Origin: Thermoproteota archaeon
GTDB taxonomy: Archaea; Korarchaeota; Korarchaeia; Korarchaeales; Korarchaeaceae
Assembly (NCBI GenBank): GCA_003661265.1
Contig: QMVU01000097.1
Location: forward strand, 1-5,339
Direction of reading: 5' to 3'
Length of the DNA: 5,339 nucleotides
Shown piece after piece: positions 1-5,339 of this stretch (positions are counted from its first letter, which is position 1; each line of letters begins with the position of its first letter). The notes beneath the pieces were generated by a model, which was not told where the DNA came from, did not search any database, and worked only from the letters and a program-made list of their open reading frames with translations. The position numbers and the translations under genes were made by a program.

Positions 1-611
1 TGTCCTGGAGCGATTACTCCCTTTAGGGGAATTCCCCTCTCTTTATGAAGAAGCAAGGCATGATTTAGCCCTGGAGCTGTAAGTCTATAAGCTGAAAGCA
101 GTGAGATTCCCTCTGGAGCCCTTCCCCTAACTAACATGGTGGCAGTGGTAGGAGCAGTGGTTTCAAATCCTACTCCTATGAAGACGGAGGCCTTTCCATC
201 GAAGGACCTTACTGCGTCGTTAAAACCGTAGACGACTCTTACATCGCAACCATATGAGCTTTTGACATAAGAAAGGCTTTCTTTACTCCCAGGAACCCTA
301 TAGAGATCTCCATAGGTGTAGATCCTTACTCCTTCCTTAGCTAGTTCTATTGCTGAGTCTATTACAGAGGCTGGAGTCACACAAACAGGACAGCCTGGAC
401 CAGCTACGAGCTGGATGCCCTCTGGCATGAGGTTCCTCAAGCCAAACCTCGTGACGGTGTCCTCGTGTGTGCCGCAAACGTGCATTATCTTTATCGTTTC
501 GTGCTTGTCTAAGAGCTCATTTGCTAACTTTGCTATGATTTTAAGTGCTCTTTTCCCTAGATCCTTCATCTCTCTGTATTCTCTGTTTATTTGGAGTGGT
601 AGAAATGACAT
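1..611 (-). CDS. hypD: HypD, [NiFe]-hydrogenase Fe-cofactor assembly protein (partial, C-terminus beyond the window)
   Basis: My translation of the minus strand gives 203 open codons from an ATG at 609-611 to the window edge. HypD carries a [4Fe-4S] cluster and, with HypC, holds the iron while CN and CO ligands are attached for the [NiFe] active site in the cytoplasm. Visible family motifs are MHVCGTHEDTV (Cys46, the presumed iron/HypC-contact cysteine), GPGCPVCVTP at residues 71-80, GDLYRVPGS at 101-109, GVGFETTAPTTA at 146-157 and VIAPG(H) at the edge. HypD proteins are usually about 350-380 residues, so a bit over half is here; the cluster-binding cysteines of the C-terminal half are outside the window. 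A TTG codon directly upstream (612-614) is an alternative start. The ATG lies about 26 bp from a TATA-like box, which fits a leaderless message. Transcribed divergently from hypE. No frameshift or in-frame stop seen. Family assignment is firm. Confidence 0.96.
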   Translation of the reverse strand, partial: MSFLPLQINREYREMKDLGKRALKIIAKLANELLDKHETIKIMHVCGTHEDTVTRFGLRNLMPEGIQLVAGPGCPVCVTPASVIDSAIELAKEGVRIYTYGDLYRVPGSKESLSYVKSSYGCDVRVVYGFNDAVRSFDGKASVFIGVGFETTAPTTATMLVRGRAPEGISLLSAYRLTAPGLNHALLLHKERGIPLKGVIAPG

Positions 612-674
612 CAACTCGAAGGGATCTTCAAGTATTTATTAATTGAGCTAAGGTCAAGACTCCATTGATCTGAA
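612..674. promoter_or_regulatory. Divergent hypD/hypE promoter region with a shared AT-rich element
   Basis: This 63-bp gap separates the starts of hypD (-) and hypE (+). An AT-rich block at 633-642 reads TATTTATTAA on the plus strand and TTAATAAATA on the minus strand, so it resembles an archaeal TATA box in both directions. Its centre is about 26 bp from the hypD ATG, the spacing expected for a leaderless transcript, and about 37 bp from the hypE TTG, implying a leader of roughly ten bases. No clear Shine-Dalgarno motif lies near either start. The box assignments are by eye; whether one box or two adjacent ones serve the two genes cannot be told from sequence alone. Confidence 0.5.
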
Positions 675-1691
675 TTGAAAATAACACTGGCCCATGGTTC
701 TGGAGGAAAGGAGATGCTAGAGTTCATAGAGAACAGGATAGCTCCCATCTTCTCCTTGAAAAGAGTTATGGACGGCCTAGGACTTCCAGACATGGAGGAT
801 GGCTCAACGATACCCCTTGGAGATGAAAAGGAAGTAGTGATCTCCATTGATAGCTACACAGTAAAGCCCCTATTCTTCCCAGGAGGTAACATTGGAAGCC
901 TGGCGGCCTGTGGCTCCATAAACGATGTAGCTGTCATGGGCGCAATCCCCCTCGCGATCTTGGATGCAATTGTCGTAGAAGAGGGTTTTGAGGTAGAAAG
1001 GCTTCAAGAGATATTAGAATCAATGGAGAGAGTTCTAAGGGAGGAGAGAGTTGCTCTAATAGGAGGAGATTTCAAAGTAGTACCAAAAGGAGAGTTAGAT
1101 GGTGTTGTAATAAGTACAGTCTCCGTTGGAATTGTTGAGAGGAGGAATCTACTTAGAGCTGACCAGATAAAACCAGGAGACAAGATTATAGTCTCCGGTA
1201 CTGTTGGAGACCATGGAGCAACTATATTGGCAGCCCAAGAAGGGATAAGCGTTGCTGGAAACTTAAAGAGCGACGTGGCGCCTGTGACTAAGTTCGTGAG
1301 GAGGGCCTTAGAGATAGGCGGAGTCAGGGCCGCTAAGGATCCGACAAGAGGGGGTCTTGCCATGACGTTAAACGACTTTGCTTCATCAAGTAAGTTGACA
1401 ATAATCGTAGAGGAGGAGAGGATACCCATAAGGGAAGAAGTTTCAAGTTATTGCGAGATGCTAGGAATAGACCCTCTATCCTTGGCTAACGAAGGGATGG
1501 TTGTGATGGCTGTCGATCCCGAGAGGGCAGACGCCATCGTAGATGCTTTGAGAGAAAAAGGAGCTAGGGAAGCCTCCATAATCGGAGAAGTAAGGAAGGG
1601 AAGACCCGGATTCGTTCTTATGAAGACAATTGCTGGAGGATTACGTCTTATCGAAAGACCAGCAGGCGAAATAGTGCCAAGGATTTGTTAG
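675..1691 (+). CDS. hypE: HypE, carbamoyl-dehydratase for cyanide ligand synthesis
   Basis: HypE is a PurM-like (AIRS/GARS superfamily) ATP-dependent enzyme. It accepts a carbamoyl group from HypF on its C-terminal cysteine and dehydrates it to thiocyanate, the source of the CN ligands of the active-site iron. The 338-residue length is normal. Visible motifs are LAHGSGGKEM (residues 5-14), DSYTVKPLFFPGGNIG (59-74), GSINDVAVMGA (80-90), GGDFKVVPKGELDG (130-143), SGTVGDHG (174-181), KDPTRGGLA (221-229) and the C-terminal PRIC with the essential Cys338. The start is a TTG, the only plausible start after an in-frame TGA at 666-668, and it puts the family's usual N-terminus at residues 2-10. One oddity is Phe133 where the family usually has Thr in the GDTKVV motif. 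Divergent from hypD; its TAG stop overlaps the hypC stop on the other strand. HypF, its usual partner, is not in the window. Confidence 0.97.
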   Translation: MKITLAHGSGGKEMLEFIENRIAPIFSLKRVMDGLGLPDMEDGSTIPLGDEKEVVISIDSYTVKPLFFPGGNIGSLAACGSINDVAVMGAIPLAILDAIVVEEGFEVERLQEILESMERVLREERVALIGGDFKVVPKGELDGVVISTVSVGIVERRNLLRADQIKPGDKIIVSGTVGDHGATILAAQEGISVAGNLKSDVAPVTKFVRRALEIGGVRAAKDPTRGGLAMTLNDFASSSKLTIIVEEERIPIREEVSSYCEMLGIDPLSLANEGMVVMAVDPERADAIVDALREKGAREASIIGEVRKGRPGFVLMKTIAGGLRLIERPAGEIVPRIC

Positions 1692-1912
1692 GTCTTCTCG
1701 AGCTTTCTTATGAGTTCTTCCCACAACTCTAGTGTCTCTTTAGCTTCTTCTGGACTTAACCTTGAAATAATCGCTCCAGCATGGATGATGACGTAGTCAC
1801 CTGGTTTCACATCGAGTAAGGAGGCATCAACCTCCTTCCTGATCCCTCCAAACTCCACTATCCCGACATCTCCTATGACTTCTATTACCCTCGCTGGTAT
1901 GCCAAGGCACAA
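1688..1912 (-). CDS. hypC: HypC, [NiFe]-hydrogenase assembly chaperone
   Basis: HypC is a small OB-fold chaperone that holds the Fe(CN)2CO fragment with HypD and delivers it to the large-subunit precursor. The 74-residue product shows the signature MCLGIP start with essential Cys2, the VEFGGIRKEV strand (residues 19-28), VKPGDYVIIHAG (35-46), and the acidic helical end with EEAKETLELWEEL (55-67), all typical of the family. The start is TTG: the family requires Met-Cys at the N-terminus, and no other start exists between the upstream in-frame stop and this codon. A strong Shine-Dalgarno motif (AGGGGTGAT) lies 9 bases upstream. The gene is tail to tail with hypE, and the two stop codons overlap within four bases. 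Its natural partner HypD is on the same strand but separated by hypE on the opposite strand, so the two are not obviously co-transcribed. Confidence 0.97.
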   Translation of the reverse strand: MCLGIPARVIEVIGDVGIVEFGGIRKEVDASLLDVKPGDYVIIHAGAIISRLSPEEAKETLELWEELIRKLEKT

Positions 1913-1921
1913 CCCTGTTCC

Positions 1922-1930
1922 ATCACCCCT
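1922..1930 (-). promoter_or_regulatory. Ribosome binding site of hypC
   Basis: The minus strand reads AGGGGTGAT here, 9 bases before the hypC TTG. GGTGAT is a perfect complement to the AUCACC found near the 3' end of archaeal 16S rRNA. It supports the TTG as the real start. It contrasts with hypE and the small-subunit gene, which have no such motif. Confidence 0.75.
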
Positions 1931-2082
1931 TATTCAGGAGGATATTTTAATTTTCAGGAAGATCGGTTGCCCCGAAAATGCCATTAGTGTTACTTTAATC
2001 CACTATCGAGGAAAAAATGGATAGATCCTTCAGATTTTTAGTGGGATTCAAGAGGAAAACCACTTTAGATTAGATCTCCGCG

Positions 2083-2091
2083 CTATTTATA
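2083..2091 (+). promoter_or_regulatory. TATA-like box for the maturation protease gene
   Basis: CTATTTATA closely resembles the archaeal TATA consensus. A start of transcription about 25-27 bp downstream would fall near 2113, which is inside the longest reading of the protease gene. If this box is used, translation would have to begin at the in-frame TTG at 2119 or the GTG at 2134, not at the TTG at 2101. A weaker upstream element (TTTAGATT, 2064-2071) would be compatible with the 2101 start. Confidence 0.5.
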
Positions 2092-2100
2092 TCCATCAAA

Positions 2101-2601
2101 TTGATTTCATTCGACGACTTGAGAGACAAGAAAGTGTTGGTTGCAGGAGTGGGCGATTTATTGAGAAGCGATGATGGCTTTGGGCCAAGAGTAATCAGAA
2201 AGCTGAGGGGTATGAATTTACCGGAGAACGTGACCGTAGAGGATTACGGAACGAGCGGATTAGATTTGCTCTTTGACTTGGAGAATTTTGATGAGGTGAT
2301 ATTTGTCGATGCAGCAGATTTTGAGGGTGATGTAGGGGAGGTCAGGGTAATAGAGGTAGAGCCAAGGAAGATCGACGAGAGGGAAGCCATAAAGTCCATA
2401 AACTTCAGCTTGCACGAGGTGGATCTGGAGAAGATAATTGATCTAGCGAACTCGCTGAATGTCCTACCTAAGAAGGTGACGATCATTGGCTGTAAACCTA
2501 AGGACCTATCTTTAGGGCTGAAACTGTCAGAGGAAGTTGAAGAAGCAATAGATAGGGCTATTGAGATTATCCTCGAAAAAATAAAGGGGATTAAAGGTTA
2601 A
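2101..2601 (+). CDS. HycI/HyaD-type [NiFe]-hydrogenase maturation endopeptidase
   Basis: This nickel-sensing peptidase (M52 family) cuts the C-terminal tail off the large-subunit precursor once nickel has been inserted. The 166-residue product has the family N-terminus VLVAGVGDLLRSDDGFGPRVI (residues 12-32, first bases quoted only), then VTVEDYGTSGLDLL, the EVIFVDAADF strand, FSLHEVDL and the closing TIIGCKPKDLSLGLKLSEEV. By position, Asp25, Asp70 and His105 match the three nickel-contacting residues known from E. coli HybD/HycI. The common GVGN motif is GVGD here. The start is uncertain: TTG at 2101 gives the longest form, but TTG at 2119 (160 residues) fits the TATA-like box better and GTG at 2134 still keeps the fold's first strand. 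The gene converges on the large-subunit gene, its likely substrate, with an 11-bp overlap. The family is clear; the exact substrate is inferred from adjacency. Confidence 0.93.
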   Translation: MISFDDLRDKKVLVAGVGDLLRSDDGFGPRVIRKLRGMNLPENVTVEDYGTSGLDLLFDLENFDEVIFVDAADFEGDVGEVRVIEVEPRKIDEREAIKSINFSLHEVDLEKIIDLANSLNVLPKKVTIIGCKPKDLSLGLKLSEEVEEAIDRAIEIILEKIKGIKG

Positions 2602-4330
2602 CGTAGGGTGAGATCACTTTTCTGGAGGATTCCTTTCTACTTCTCCCATTGTACACATGAACTGAACATGCAAGACATGGATCGAAGCTTCTAACAACCC
2701 TGACTACGTCTATACCATCAAGTTCCTCGCCCTGCTCAGTTATTGGAGTTCCTATTATCGCATCCTCATAGGGACCAGGCGCTCCGTTGATGTCTCTTGG
2801 GGATTCGTTCCAAGTGGAGGGGGTTATCACCTGATACCTGTATATTTTTCCGCCCTTCATTATGCACCAATGTCCTAGAGCTCCTCTCATAGCTTCTGTG
2901 AGCCCTACGCCGATTCCCTCCTTAGGTCTCTTGTATTCGCTCCAGATCTTAGTCTCTCCCTTCTTAATCATTTCAAAGACTTCGAGAAGCGCATTATAAG
3001 CTACATATGCGGAATACGCGTGATAGTAAGCCCTGGCCCTTATTCTCTCAACTGCATTAACAATCTTCGGGATCTTCCATTCGAAAGTCATCTCATCCGA
3101 TACCCTGAATCCGGCTACGGTAGCCTTTGGTAATGTGAACTTAACGCTAGTACCAGTTGACTCATCAACCTTTTGAGCGCTAGCGGTTGTCCACATCCTT
3201 GCGATTGGACCTGCCTCGACGACGTGAATCTTCCCGTCAACCCTCTTCTTCCAATCTTCCCACCTGGGTGCAGTTCCCCAAGAATACTTTCCGTCCCAAT
3301 TCCTCGGTCTACTAGGCGCCGGTTTCGTCTCCTTGTTCCAAGGATGCCAGATGGAGAGGTCGCTTATCAATGGATGGGCACGACTGTGCTCCCACTCCTC
3401 ATAATATGAGTGAGTGATGAACTCTCTGATGCCTAAGTTTATCTCCGTCAAATCAGTTGTTACCAAGTTTCCTTTGATAACAACACCCGGAGTTACTTTC
3501 CTCTTATCTCCCCACTTCGTTAAGTCCTCATATTTTCCTGTATAAGCGTAAGGATCGTCATAGGAACCATAGCTTATCAGGTTCGCCTCCCTCTTTCCAG
3601 CATCCTCATAACCCATCTCCAACACGAAGTTTAGCAGGTCGTCAAAGGCGCTGACGAACTCCTTAGCGAAGGCGATGTGCTGGGATAACATGGCGGAAAA
3701 CATCTCCAGATCTGATGCGGTTACGGTCTTCGCTACTCCGCCAGGAACAAATGAGTTTACGTGCGGATGTTTTCCTCCAAGCAAGGCCGCCATCTTTCTG
3801 CCCATTTTCGACATTTGCAAGCATCTGAGCCACAGAGTTCCTTTTAGAGGAGTTAAAGCCGTCATTATATCTGCAATCGTTCCATAGCCGTGAAGATCTC
3901 TGTTTTCCGCTGCTGCATCCTTAGCCTTATCCCACCAATCCGGGTTCAACTTCTTAACGACAGGTTCGCTGTAGTCCGGGCCCTCTAATATTCCACAACC
4001 TAATATCGCGTCATACAACTGCTCAGATATGTGGATGAAGTTCCTTATGGCTACCGCGAATGGAGGCGGAGATACGTTATAGGTCATGTCTATGCACTGA
4101 ACGGAAGCCAGACCATGTGGCGTTGGACAGACACCACATATCCTCTGAGTTATCCAAATAGCATCTGCTGGCTCTCTGTTCTTCAATATTATCTCAAACC
4201 CTCTGAACATAACTGCGTAGCTGTGAGCATCGACGTACTTCTTTTTATCCAAATCCCCAACCGCATGTATTGCTAAATGCCCCTCAATCCTGGTTAAGGG
4301 CTCAATATAGATCTCCTTAACCATGATCAT
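2591..4330 (-). CDS. [NiFe]-hydrogenase large (catalytic) subunit precursor
   Basis: This subunit carries the Ni-Fe(CN)2CO centre that splits or forms H2. The 579-residue length fits the membrane/periplasmic uptake class (group 1-like) better than the shorter cytoplasmic types. Motifs in order: IEPLTRIEGH with the presumed proton-gate Glu16; RGFEIIL with Glu46, a probable Mg ligand; the L1 nickel motif RICGVCPTPH (Cys65, Cys68, His72); HVNSFVPGGV (190-199); HPWNKETKP (329-337) and GKYSWGTAPRW (347-357), the latter two found in group 1 enzymes; PSTWNESPRD (504-513) with the active-site Pro-Arg; and the L2 motif DPCLACSVH (550-558) with Cys552 and Cys555. Cleavage after His558 would leave a 558-residue mature protein and release 21 residues. 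All four nickel cysteines are present. The ATG at 4328-4330 overlaps the small-subunit stop; the ATG two codons on (4322-4324) is better placed for the ribosome binding site. Closest to group 1 by eye; subgroup unknown. Confidence 0.97.
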   Translation of the reverse strand: MIMVKEIYIEPLTRIEGHLAIHAVGDLDKKKYVDAHSYAVMFRGFEIILKNREPADAIWITQRICGVCPTPHGLASVQCIDMTYNVSPPPFAVAIRNFIHISEQLYDAILGCGILEGPDYSEPVVKKLNPDWWDKAKDAAAENRDLHGYGTIADIMTALTPLKGTLWLRCLQMSKMGRKMAALLGGKHPHVNSFVPGGVAKTVTASDLEMFSAMLSQHIAFAKEFVSAFDDLLNFVLEMGYEDAGKREANLISYGSYDDPYAYTGKYEDLTKWGDKRKVTPGVVIKGNLVTTDLTEINLGIREFITHSYYEEWEHSRAHPLISDLSIWHPWNKETKPAPSRPRNWDGKYSWGTAPRWEDWKKRVDGKIHVVEAGPIARMWTTASAQKVDESTGTSVKFTLPKATVAGFRVSDEMTFEWKIPKIVNAVERIRARAYYHAYSAYVAYNALLEVFEMIKKGETKIWSEYKRPKEGIGVGLTEAMRGALGHWCIMKGGKIYRYQVITPSTWNESPRDINGAPGPYEDAIIGTPITEQGEELDGIDVVRVVRSFDPCLACSVHVYNGRSRKESSRKVISPYVNL

Positions 4331-5286
4331 ATCACCCTTGGCTTCAACCTATGAAGAAGCGCATATATCTTTCCCTTTATGTCTCCAATGGCCTCCACAG
4401 CAAAGACCATGGGCGGAGCCTTTCTGAAGAACGGCGAGAATGGTGGATCTGGGAACTCCGGCTCAGTGCAACCAATGCAAATTGAGCCTATCGTCGGGCA
4501 ACCGCCGACTCCCTCCACAAACCCCCTTCTTGGTACATCGCAGTGGGCTATCGGTCCCTTGCAGCCGAGCAGACCCATACAATAGGGTTCTCCAAACTTC
4601 TCTGAGAACTTGCCCTGCGCAAAGGTCCCTGCTCTTGGACAGTTCTCATGAACGGTCTTTCCGAATATAAACTTGGGTCTATGGTGTTCGTCCAGCTCTG
4701 GAACTGGTAATAGCCCTCTTGCAGTTAACACCAAGTGAGTTAGGGTTTCCGCTATGTGCTCCCCTTGAGCTGGACAGCCAGGCACACATATTACTGGAAG
4801 GTTTAGTTTACTCTTCCAATTTCTCCCTAAAAAGTCAAGGAGACCCTTTGCTCCAGTGGGATTGGGAGTTCCGTGGGGAATTCCTCCGTAGCACGCGCAA
4901 GTCCCCACCGCAACTACGGCAGCAGCTAGCGGCGAGAGCTTTAATATCCAGTCGTTAATGGTCATGGGTTTTCCTTCGTCCTCCCCAACCAGGCACCAGA
5001 ATCCCCCTGTTTTTCTTGCCAACTCCTCGTTTGGGATTGCTCCTTCAAGAACCAAGACAAATGGATCGAGTTCCCCTTTTGCAGCTGATCTTAAGACGTC
5101 AATAGCCTTTTCACCATGCGGAAGCATTATTGTCTGGTGAAAAGGCAAGTTAATACCTGCTGCCTGAGGGAGATAACCGGTTAGTAAATCGGCAAGACTG
5201 GGATGGGTTGCACCAGTAAGAGAGACCGTACAACCAGTACATCCCTGACCTTGTAACCATACGATGTTGAGTTGCTCGGCGGACAA
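4327..5286 (-). CDS. [NiFe]-hydrogenase small (FeS electron-transfer) subunit, no Tat signal
   Basis: This subunit carries electrons between the NiFe site and an outside partner through three FeS clusters. The 319 residues open straight into NIVWLQGQGCTGCTVSL, so there is no twin-arginine signal and the protein should stay in the cytoplasm; no C-terminal membrane helix is visible either. Proximal cluster: Cys16, Cys19, Cys130, Cys171. Distal cluster: His213, Cys216, Cys236, Cys242 (VHENCPR, then YCMGLLGCKGP). Medial cluster: Cys249, Cys263, Cys270, Cys273; Cys263 sits where standard group 1 enzymes have proline, which suggests a [4Fe-4S] medial cluster. Gly18 and Gly135 occupy the places of the two extra cysteines of O2-tolerant enzymes. 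The start is TTG, the only reasonable one after the upstream in-frame stop, and without a Shine-Dalgarno motif. First gene of a small-large operon; its TGA overlaps the large-subunit ATG (ATGA). Confidence 0.96.
   Translation of the reverse strand: MSAEQLNIVWLQGQGCTGCTVSLTGATHPSLADLLTGYLPQAAGINLPFHQTIMLPHGEKAIDVLRSAAKGELDPFVLVLEGAIPNEELARKTGGFWCLVGEDEGKPMTINDWILKLSPLAAAVVAVGTCACYGGIPHGTPNPTGAKGLLDFLGRNWKSKLNLPVICVPGCPAQGEHIAETLTHLVLTARGLLPVPELDEHHRPKFIFGKTVHENCPRAGTFAQGKFSEKFGEPYCMGLLGCKGPIAHCDVPRRGFVEGVGGCPTIGSICIGCTEPEFPDPPFSPFFRKAPPMVFAVEAIGDIKGKIYALLHRLKPRVI
4331..4337 (-). promoter_or_regulatory. Ribosome binding site of the large-subunit gene
   Basis: The minus strand reads GGGTGAT, ending directly against the first ATG (4328-4330) and 6 bases before the second in-frame ATG (4322-4324). 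A normal spacing therefore favours the second ATG, giving a protein that begins Met-Val-Lys-Glu and is two residues shorter. The motif lies within the last codons of the small-subunit gene, so the two genes are probably translationally coupled whichever start is used. Confidence 0.7.
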
Positions 5287-5339
5287 CTTGGTTCTATTAC
5301 GTAAGGAAACAATTAGTTAAATATTTTACCTTTTTATAA
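5287..5339 (-). promoter_or_regulatory. Promoter region of the hydrogenase structural operon
   Basis: This AT-rich stretch precedes the small-subunit TTG. On the minus strand it contains AAAATATTTAA (5317-5327), centred about 36 bp before the start, and TTATAAA (5333-5339) at the window edge, about 50 bp before it. Either could be the TATA box; the first would give a leader of about ten bases and the second about 24. No Shine-Dalgarno motif is visible. The region is cut by the window end, so upstream operator sites may be missing. Confidence 0.5.

Larger units (their letters stand above)
1913..2100. promoter_or_regulatory. Divergent hypC/protease intergenic region
   Basis: This 188-bp gap lies between the divergent starts of hypC and the protease gene. 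For hypC, an AT-rich block at 1943-1954 (AAAATTAAAATA on the minus strand) is a possible TATA box about 36 bp from the start, but a transcript starting at the usual distance from it would begin close to or inside the ribosome binding site, so the real promoter may be further away. For the protease, CTATTTATA at 2083-2091 is the best TATA-like box. Between them are imperfect inverted repeats (1997-2048). The only open frame I noticed is a 16-codon one on the minus strand (about 1933-1983) with no recognisable content; I found no RNA gene. Confidence 0.5.

Noticed and set aside
415..642. 75-codon plus-strand frame opposite the start of hypD
   Set aside because: The minus strand carries clear HypD motifs through this stretch, and the plus-strand product has no recognisable content.
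1004..1429. 141-codon open frame on the minus strand inside hypE
   Set aside because: It is a shadow of hypE: Ser/Leu-rich, low in charged residues and without any recognisable motif.
1933..1983. 16-codon open frame upstream of hypC on the minus strand
   Set aside because: Too short and without a convincing ribosome binding site or family support to call a leader peptide.
2591..4330. Possible [NiFeSe] variant
   Set aside because: All four nickel-ligand positions are ordinary cysteines and no in-frame TGA interrupts the reading frame.
4379..5140. Several 60-80 codon plus-strand frames opposite the small-subunit gene
   Set aside because: They mirror the conserved Cys/Gly/Pro-rich small subunit and overlap one another in different frames with no family likeness.
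4327..5286. Possible O2-tolerant six-cysteine proximal cluster, because extra cysteines (98, 132, 167) are present
   Set aside because: The positions that hold the two extra ligands in O2-tolerant enzymes are Gly18 and Gly135; the extra cysteines lie elsewhere.
1..5339. CRISPR array, tRNA or rRNA gene, insertion sequence or long direct repeats
   Set aside because: Nearly all of the window is occupied by six recognised genes, and I saw no repeat series, cloverleaf or transposase motif.

Overview
The window is a compact [NiFe]-hydrogenase locus, almost certainly from a thermophilic archaeon. The evidence for an archaeon is: TATA-like boxes ahead of several genes; two ribosome binding sites reading GGGTGAT, the complement of the usual archaeal 16S 3' tail (AUCACC); little or no leader before several other starts; frequent TTG starts; and Lys/Glu/Arg-rich proteins. 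A TACK lineage (Thermoproteota or Korarchaeota) is my guess, but no marker here fixes it.

Layout, left to right. Positions 1-611 (-) hold the N-terminal 203 codons of HypD, cut by the window edge. Positions 612-674 are a short divergent promoter region. 675-1691 (+) is complete HypE. 1688-1912 (-) is complete HypC, tail to tail with hypE and sharing 4 bp. 1913-2100 is a second divergent intergenic region. 2101-2601 (+) is a HycI/HyaD-type hydrogenase maturation endopeptidase. 2591-4330 (-) is the NiFe large subunit, tail to tail with the protease gene and sharing 11 bp. 4327-5286 (-) is the small subunit, directly upstream of the large subunit in a two-gene operon. 5287-5339 is its upstream promoter region.

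How they work together: HypC and HypD assemble the Fe(CN)2CO fragment. HypE, which normally works with HypF (not in the window), makes the cyanide from a C-terminal thiocyanate. After nickel is inserted (HypA/HypB, not in the window), the endopeptidase removes the large subunit's C-terminal tail so that it can pair with the small subunit. The enzyme has all standard active-site ligands and three FeS-cluster sites. The small subunit has no Tat signal and no membrane anchor, and no cytochrome b gene is present, so a soluble cytoplasmic enzyme is the simplest reading.

The main unusual points are the strand alternation (- + - + - -) with two overlapping convergent gene pairs, a predicted four-cysteine medial cluster, TTG starts on four of six genes, and the absence of an export signal on a large subunit that looks like the membrane/periplasmic uptake class. 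I saw no mobile element, CRISPR array, RNA gene or broken gene.
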